DNA of 64,000 bases from Sediminicoccus rosea. Lineage in GTDB: Bacteria; Pseudomonadota; Alphaproteobacteria; Acetobacterales; Acetobacteraceae. Shown here in pieces: positions 59,411 to 64,000 of the stretch. The translations under genes were made by a program, and so were the position numbers. Position 1 is the first letter of the stretch. Each line of letters begins with the position of its first letter. The notes beneath the pieces were generated by a model, which saw only the letters and a program-made list of their open reading frames with translations, ran no database searches and was not told the DNA's origin. The stretch lies in assembly GCF_033547095.1 (NCBI RefSeq), contig NZ_CP137852.1, positions 1,233,501 to 1,297,500 of the forward strand, given 5' to 3'.

Positions 59411-60872
59411 CGGCAGTGACCTCCACCCGCGCCGCGGCCACGGTGTCGTAATCGCGCCCATCATCGGCCAGCGTCACCGGCAGGTCGGGATGCAGCATCC
59501 GCCACCGCGCCACCGCCAAGTCGACATAGGCAGGCGCGAGTTCGATCCCCCGCACGTGGCGGCCGGTGCGCTGGCCAGCGATAATGGTGGTGCCGGCGCC
59601 AGCGAAGGGCTCGAACACCACATCGTCCTCATCAGCATAAGCACGCATGAGGAAGTCCGGCAGCGCGACGGGGAACACCGCGGGATGCTCCGTCTCGATG
59701 CCGCGGGCCTTGTGCCGCGTGATGCGCAGCACGTTGTCCGGGATCCTGGTCTCCTGGACGCCCTGGCCGGCATGCTGCCATTCACCGACGGTGCCGTCCT
59801 TGGCGCGGAGGCCACCCTTCTCGGAGTTGACGTGCCCCGCCCAGCGGCAGGGGATGATCTTGTTGGGGCGCCGGGCCTCGCGATTGAAGTGGAAGAGCAG
59901 CTCGAAGGCGGGCGACAGCCGCCCGTTCCAGTCGCCCGGCAGGCCGGGCCCCTGGTCCCAGGTGTAGAGCCCGAAGCGCCGCCAGCTGCGGGCGCGCATC
60001 CAGTCGAGCCAGCCGGCCCAATAGGGCTGCCATTCATTGTCGCGATGGATCAGCCCGAGGTTCACCAGCACCTGGCCATCGGGCCGCATGGCCGCGTCGA
60101 GGTGCTGGAATACGCCCTGCATCAGGGCATCCCAATCCGTGACGCCACCGGTCGTGTAGTCCCGCTGGTTCCCATAAGGCGGGGACGTGAACAACAGCGC
60201 CGCACGATCATCGCCCATCACGCGCGCCACTGAGGCGGCGTCGGTGCTGTCGCCGCAGAGCAGGCGATGCTCGCCGAGCAGCCAGAGATCGCCGGGGCGC
60301 GTGACGGCTTGGCGCGGCGGCTCCGGATCGGCGTCGGCGGGATCGTCCGCCAGCGCATCCTCGGCGCCTGCCGCGCCTGCCGCACCGCCCCCCTCGACGG
60401 GATCCGCGGACAGCGCCTCGGGCGCGTCGCCGTCGGACACGGCATCTCCAGCCGCCGCGAGGATGTCCGCGAGCTCATCCGCCGAGAAGCCGAGCGCGCC
60501 GAGATCGATGTCCTGCGCCGCCTGCACCGCAGCCAGCGCATCGCGCAGCAGCGCCTGGTCCCAGGTCGCGTTCTCCGCGATGCGGTTGTCGGCGAGGCGC
60601 AGTGCCTCCTTCTGCGCCGCGGACAGGTGCCTCAGCACGATCACCGGCACCTTGGCCATGCCGAGCGCCGACGCAGCCTCCAGCCGACCGTGGCCGGCGA
60701 TCAGCACGCCGGCCTCATCGACCAGCAGCGGGTTGGTGAAGCCGAAGGCCAGCATGCTGGCCTTGATCTGCTCCAGCTGCGCGGCGCTGTGCACGCGGGC
60801 GTTGCCGGCATGCGGGCGAAGCTCCGCCACCGGACGCAGCAGGATCTTCGCCGCCATCCAGGGGAGCGTCAT
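59400..60872 (-). CDS. second ParB-domain DNA methyltransferase, intact (SPPY type)
   Basis: The 490-residue protein has a ParB-like domain (AGHGRLEAASALGM at about 59-72), an acidic linker (about 145-190), and a beta-class methyltransferase with SPPY at 230-233 and FAGAGTT at 423-429. SPPY is common in N4-cytosine methyltransferases, so its specificity should differ from the DPPY enzyme that follows in the operon. The ATG at 60872 is the only start conserved with the broken copy. It is the first gene downstream of the operator array. Confidence 0.88.
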   Translation of the reverse strand: MTLPWMAAKILLRPVAELRPHAGNARVHSAAQLEQIKASMLAFGFTNPLLVDEAGVLIAGHGRLEAASALGMAKVPVIVLRHLSAAQKEALRLADNRIAENATWDQALLRDALAAVQAAQDIDLGALGFSADELADILAAAGDAVSDGDAPEALSADPVEGGGAAGAAGAEDALADDPADADPEPPRQAVTRPGDLWLLGEHRLLCGDSTDAASVARVMGDDRAALLFTSPPYGNQRDYTTGGVTDWDALMQGVFQHLDAAMRPDGQVLVNLGLIHRDNEWQPYWAGWLDWMRARSWRRFGLYTWDQGPGLPGDWNGRLSPAFELLFHFNREARRPNKIIPCRWAGHVNSEKGGLRAKDGTVGEWQHAGQGVQETRIPDNVLRITRHKARGIETEHPAVFPVALPDFLMRAYADEDDVVFEPFAGAGTTIIAGQRTGRHVRGIELAPAYVDLAVARWRMLHPDLPVTLADDGRDYDTVAAARVEVTADAA

Positions 60873-60882
60873 GATGCCATCC

Positions 60883-61096
60883 GGTTTGCAGGTGGTTTGC
60901 AGGGCCGCGGCCCGGCGTTGGTTTGCAGCTAACGAGTTGAAGCCGCGGGCGAAGGCTGCAAACCGCAACCCATATTTTCGGCCTGGCGCTAGCGATGTTG
61001 CGCGCTTCCGCCCCCCGCATACAGCGGCGCCCGGAAGGAACCATCGGCTCGAGAGCCACTGTGGCTGAACAGCGGGTCAGTGGCTCGGGAGCCACT
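60883..61096. promoter_or_regulatory. prophage B operator/promoter array
   Basis: Four GGTTTGC sites (60883-60889, 60894-60900, 60920-60926 and inverted 60958-60964) precede GAGCCAC/GTGGCTC palindromes (AGCCACTGTGGCT at 61054-61066; AGTGGCTC with GAGCCACT at 61079-61096). The arrangement repeats that of 17152-17406. It separates the leftward methyltransferase operon from the rightward toxin-antitoxin genes. Confidence 0.6.
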
Positions 61097-61186
61097 CGGC
61101 TGCGGTCGCAATTCAACGACTGTCGAAACACTATCCCTTCTGGTTCCGGTGCCGCAATCGGGTTTCAGCAGCGCCGCGACTGCGTG

Positions 61187-61201
61187 GTGGACAATGTCCA
61201 C
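61187..61201. promoter_or_regulatory. palindrome before the antitoxin gene
   Basis: GTGGACAATGTCCAC is a perfect palindrome around one base, ending 33 bases before the TacA-like ATG. Antitoxins of this RHH family repress their own operon by binding such sites. Confidence 0.5.
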
Positions 61202-61233
61202 ACAAATCCGTAGAACCAGCCCCGGAGGCCACC

Positions 61234-61557
61234 ATGCCCACACCCGCCAAGCGCATCACCACCCCGACCCGACGCCCGGCGAAGGCCAAGCCCGCCATCA
61301 CCGTCGGCGCGATCAACATCCGCGTCCGGCCCGAGGAGCGGACCCTGATCGACCAGGCAGCGGTACTCTCGGGGAAGTCACGCTCCGAGTTTATGCTGGA
61401 GGCTGCTCGCCGCGCTGCGACCGACGCCATTCTCGACCGCACGCTGTTCCGCACCCAGCCGGCTGCGTACGCCAAGTTCCAGGCCCTACTCGACGCGCCG
61501 CCCAACCCGAACGGCCGGCTTCGCAAGCTGCTGGAGACCGCGCCTCCGTGGGAGTGA
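61234..61557 (+). CDS. DUF1778/TacA-type antitoxin
   Basis: The 107-residue protein has a ribbon-helix-helix domain (INIRVRPEERTLIDQAAVLS, GKSRSEFMLEAARRAATDAI) and a C-terminal toxin-binding tail (YAKFQALLDAPPNPNGRLRK). The N-terminal 25 residues are a lysine/proline-rich extension. GGAGG precedes the ATG. Its stop overlaps the toxin start by four bases (GTGA). Confidence 0.88.
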   Translation: MPTPAKRITTPTRRPAKAKPAITVGAINIRVRPEERTLIDQAAVLSGKSRSEFMLEAARRAATDAILDRTLFRTQPAAYAKFQALLDAPPNPNGRLRKLLETAPPWE

Positions 61558-62057
61558 GTGCCGAACGGCTCAGCGCCCCGGCGCCACTCGACGGCACGCA
61601 CGACCTGGCGTTGTTCGATAGCGGCGAGGCCTCGCTTGACGACTGGCTACGGCGGCGTGCGCGGGCGAATCAGGCGGCCGGCGCGTCACGGACCTTCGTG
61701 GTGTGCCGCGCCGGCTTCGTGGTGGGGTTCTACTGCCTGGCGGCGGGGGCTGTGGCCGTGACCGCCGCTCCAGGGCGTGTGAAGCGCAACATGCCCGACC
61801 CGATCCCGATGGCGATGCTGGGCCGACTGGCGGTGGACCGCAGCCTGCATGGCCAGGGCATCGGCCGGGCTTTACTGCGGGATGCGGTCTTGCGCGTGCT
61901 ACAGGCCAGCGAGGTGCTGGCGGTGCGCGGGGTGTTGGTGCAGGCCCTGAACGCCGACGCTCAGCGCTTCTACCAGGCCTGCGGCTTCACGCCGTCACCG
62001 ATCGACCCAATGACGCTGATGGCCACGATGACCGACCTGAAGGCCGCCCTGGGCTGA
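61554..62057 (+). CDS. GNAT-family toxin, TacT/AtaT-like
   Basis: The 167-residue N-acetyltransferase has the TacT pattern: FDSGEASLDDWLRRRARANQ, FVVCRAGFVVGFYCLAAGAV, and the acetyl-CoA loop LAVDRSLHGQGIGRALLRDA, then RFYQACGFTPSP. Such toxins acetylate aminoacyl-tRNA and block translation. The GTG at 61554 is chosen for its overlap with the antitoxin; a GTG two codons earlier is also in frame. Confidence 0.88.
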   Translation: MSAERLSAPAPLDGTHDLALFDSGEASLDDWLRRRARANQAAGASRTFVVCRAGFVVGFYCLAAGAVAVTAAPGRVKRNMPDPIPMAMLGRLAVDRSLHGQGIGRALLRDAVLRVLQASEVLAVRGVLVQALNADAQRFYQACGFTPSPIDPMTLMATMTDLKAALG

Positions 62058-62060
62058 GGC

Positions 62061-62615
62061 TTACGCGGCACGCTCCCGCGGTAGCAGGCCATAATGGGCG
62101 GCCAGGACGCCGAGCGCGGTGAGCAGGATGCCCTGCGCCTGGACGTGATGGACCGGACGGCCCGACCACCCCTGCCGCATCGCCCATTCCCGCAGGGAAC
62201 ACTCGAGGCCAAGCACGTGCCACAGGCAGCTTCCGCCGGCGCTGTCCGCGCCGCCGAACAGGTCCAGGGCCGCGGCCAACCGGCGGCGCGCAGCAGCCTG
62301 GCGTTCGCTCAGTAGGTCGCCGCCACCGCCCTGGATGCGGAGCAACTGCGTGGTGCGCATGCCGTCCAGCGCCGCGAGGCGGAAGGTCACCCGGAACATC
62401 GCCCCGGCCTCGTGCATCTGCGGCGTGATGCTGCCATTGGCGAGCATCAGCCCGAGCGTGTCGACGGCACGACGATTCGCGACGGGTGAGCCCGTGTCCG
62501 GATCCGTGTCGCGGACCGGCTCTGAGAAGCCGCCGTGTTGCAGGCGCCACTTCGACGGCTTCGTCAGATCGTCGTGCTTCGGCTTCGCCACCTTGGTCTT
62601 GCGCTTACCGGCCAT
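62061..62615 (-). CDS. DUF6456 domain protein
   Basis: The 184-residue protein has a basic N-terminus (MAGKRKTKVAKPKHDDLTKP), then RRAVDTLGLMLANGSITPQM and the signature SAGGSCLWHVLGLECSLREW with QAQGILLTALGVLAAHYGLL. DUF6456 domains are thought to be DNA-related and are frequent in alphaproteobacterial phages. It is convergent with the toxin gene. A 5'-truncated relative is at 19143-19540. Confidence 0.8.
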   Translation of the reverse strand: MAGKRKTKVAKPKHDDLTKPSKWRLQHGGFSEPVRDTDPDTGSPVANRRAVDTLGLMLANGSITPQMHEAGAMFRVTFRLAALDGMRTTQLLRIQGGGGDLLSERQAAARRRLAAALDLFGGADSAGGSCLWHVLGLECSLREWAMRQGWSGRPVHHVQAQGILLTALGVLAAHYGLLPRERAA

Positions 62616-62835
62616 GATGGTTCTCCGCGTTGCGACGCCCCCAGCGCCGGTTGGCCTCGTTGGTGATGGCCTGGCGCAGCCAGTCGTCGGTGATGTCGGC
62701 GACGGGCAGAGCGGCGACGCCATGCCGATGCCAGGCAGCCGCACGCATGGCGTTGACCTCGGTGTCGTTCGTCGGGCTGCGCGTGCCCCGGTCGAGGCAG
62801 GAGCGGGGCGGCAGCGGTGCGCCGTGCATGCTCAT
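62605..62835 (-). CDS. small prophage B protein
   Basis: The 76-residue protein (MSMHGAPLPPRSCLDRGTRS) contains DITDDWLRQAITNEANRRWG. Its 3' end overlaps the DUF6456 start by 11 bases and its ATG overlaps the preceding stop, so all three genes are translationally coupled. Function unknown. Confidence 0.6.
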   Translation of the reverse strand: MSMHGAPLPPRSCLDRGTRSPTNDTEVNAMRAAAWHRHGVAALPVADITDDWLRQAITNEANRRWGRRNAENHHGR

Positions 62836-63380
62836 GCGCGGCCTCCGCTGGGTTCAGTCGCCCAGAGCAGCAGGGCGATGGCATCGGCCTCGTTGTCGTC
62901 GGCCGGTGCAAAGCCGCGAGCCTCGATGGCGGCGACCATCTTCGCCTTGTCGGCATTACCCTTGCCGGTGGCGTAGCGCTTGATCGTGCCGACCGGGACG
63001 CCCTCATAGGGGATGTCGCGCTCCTCGCACCAGGCGGTCAGGGTGCCGAGGAAACCGCCATAGATGTGCGCCGCGTCCGTCCCGGCATGGGCGCGCACTT
63101 CCTCGAACACGATACGCGCCACACCGCCGGACAGGGCGGCGACCTCGGCTAGCCATCCGCGGAAGCGCAGGAAGCGCATCCCGCCGCCCTCGAAGCGGGT
63201 CGGCTTGAAGGTCATGGTGCCGGAGGTGATGCCGCCGTCACGTGACCGCAGGGCCCAGCCAGTGGTGGTGCCGAGATCCAAGGCGAGCACGGTGTGGTGC
63301 GCCAGGCTGATCGCGGGCAGGAGGGCGATGGGCGGGCTGCTTGCATGGGCGGCGGGCATGGTGAGAGTCGTGGGTGCCAT
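62832..63380 (-). CDS. RuvC-like Holliday-junction resolvase
   Basis: The 182-residue protein has the RNase-H-like RuvC fold with acidic residues in place: Asp35 in LALDLGTTTG, Glu93/Glu94 in IVFEEVRAH, and Asp161/162 with Asp166 in PADDNEADAIAL. KRYATGKGNADKAKMVAAIE is the typical RuvC C-terminal DNA-binding segment. GGAGACCACC precedes the ATG at 63380. In a phage it would resolve branched DNA before packaging. Confidence 0.82.
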   Translation of the reverse strand: MAPTTLTMPAAHASSPPIALLPAISLAHHTVLALDLGTTTGWALRSRDGGITSGTMTFKPTRFEGGGMRFLRFRGWLAEVAALSGGVARIVFEEVRAHAGTDAAHIYGGFLGTLTAWCEERDIPYEGVPVGTIKRYATGKGNADKAKMVAAIEARGFAPADDNEADAIALLLWATEPSGGRA

Positions 63381-63579
63381 GGTGGTCTCCGGAATGGGAT
63401 CGTCCTGGTGAGGGCGGCGACGGTGCGGTTCTTGGCGGAGCTCGCCGTCGCTGCCCGGCTTGGGGTGGATGGCCCTGGGAGGGGGGTGGCCCGCGCGCCG
63501 AACCCGGTCGCCCGAGGTGTGGTGTGCGCGCGCCGTTGAGGCGCGCACGCACACCCCCCGTAGGGGGGAGGCGAAAAAC

Positions 63580-63771
63580 CGAATCTGCCAATCTGCTCCA
63601 AGTCGCTGATTTCAAATCAGAAAAAGCAGATTCGGAGCAGTTTCGGACAGATTCGTTACGCGAAACTGCTTTCGGCCAGAAGCCGTTGATCTGATTGACG
63701 AAAAGCAGTTTCGCAGTTTTGGTAGGGGAGCAGATTCGGACCGAAACTGCGCAGTTTCGGGAGCAGTTTCG
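63580..63771. repeat. dense CAG(A/T)TTCG iteron cluster
   Basis: Ten exact copies of CAG(A/T)TTCG occur in both orientations: direct at 63627, 63638, 63648, 63706, 63731, 63752 and 63764; inverted at 63580, 63661 and 63742. A near copy CAGTTTTG is at 63714. The stretch is AT-rich and non-coding. It lies between the RuvC-like operon and the next leftward gene. A replication origin, partition site or cooperative operator is inferred. Confidence 0.65.
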
Positions 63772-63800
63772 GTCAGTGCGGAGGCGCATCGAGAGGGCCA

Positions 63801-64000
63801 TTAGACGGGCTCCTCGGGGTCGTGCAGCACCCACACCTCGGGGTTCTCGACCTCGAGCAGCGCCTCGCTCCGGGGGCACTGGAAGTGGCTCGGGAGCACC
63901 CGCACGGTGGCCGGGATGATCTCGCCGGTCTCCGGATCGATGGCCTCCTCGCCGGTGCCGAGGAGCATGTCCTGGACAACGAGATAGCCGTTCTTCGACT
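63801..64000 (-). CDS. partial prophage B protein, C-terminal end
   Basis: Only the last 66 codons are inside the window: NGYLVVQDMLLGTGEEAIDP, ATVRVLPSHFQCPRSEALLE, WVLHDPEEPV, then TAA. The strand-rich, acidic ending is not diagnostic. By position it is the first early gene beyond the iteron cluster. Confidence 0.5.
   Translation of the reverse strand, partial: SKNGYLVVQDMLLGTGEEAIDPETGEIIPATVRVLPSHFQCPRSEALLEVENPEVWVLHDPEEPV

Noticed and set aside
63554-63568. CCCCCC-GTA-GGGGGG hairpin as a terminator
   Set aside because: No T-run follows the stem on either strand in the right place; kept only as a hairpin next to the iteron cluster.

Overview
The window comes from a high-GC alphaproteobacterium. 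Gene content and protein style (NrsF/ECF pair, Tat-type exported proteins, rSAM-associated transferases, prophage genes of this type) point to Acetobacteraceae, probably Roseomonas-like; this is inference, since no rRNA gene is present. About two thirds of the window is mobile DNA.

Layout. (1) Positions 1-19926: prophage A, on the minus strand and cut by the left window edge. Read leftwards it has an early-side regulatory region (17152-17406), two ParB-domain DNA methyltransferases (the second split by an IS3-family, IS407-type element at 15806-17069), small conserved genes, Nu1-type terminase small subunit, GpA-type terminase large subunit, gpW-like protein, portal, an E1-FCCH-domain virion protein, a fused prohead protease/major capsid protein, DUF2190 capsid protein, a P5-like lytic virion protein and a head-tail joining protein. 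Two genes on the opposite strand (1814-3834) sit inside the head operon as a moron. Beyond the regulatory region lies a HEPN RNase-like gene and a chimera of a DUF6456 remnant with a truncated QueC-like (QatC-type) gene. (2) 20407-29330: satellite-like integrative element S1 with tyrosine integrase, HTH protein, Toprim primase, P4-type primase-helicase, a candidate origin, and small and cargo genes. (3) 29590-30802: a minus-strand pair resembling a DUF6973-type toxin and a membrane-anchored partner. (4) 31175-34445: a second, internally deleted satellite S2 with integrase, 5'-truncated primase, the same kind of origin structure, and an Sf6-type terminase small subunit. (5) 35175-53014: chromosomal-type genes, including an rSAM/arsenosugar-type transferase cluster (DUF2064/TIGR04282 transferase, VTT membrane protein, DUF547, rhodanese, GT87, GT2, radical SAM), a PhnDEC-like ABC transporter, an ECF sigma/NrsF pair, a TetR-GST-GST-peroxiredoxin-dehalogenase operon, and a diiron protein/TIGR04283 transferase/DUF3047 operon. 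(6) 53150-64000: prophage B, a close sibling of prophage A in the same orientation. It keeps packaging genes and methyltransferases but its head genes collapsed into a short deletion scar; it carries a TacA-TacT type toxin-antitoxin, an intact DUF6456 gene, a RuvC-like resolvase and a dense iteron cluster.

How it works together. The two prophages share a packaging/methylation module but carry different defence-type cargo in the same slot between the operator array and the DUF6456 gene. The two satellites share integrase type, primase type and a previously unfamiliar origin-like arrangement of paired iterons facing each other across a GC-alternating spacer. The satellites' packaging-type genes could let them exploit a helper phage.
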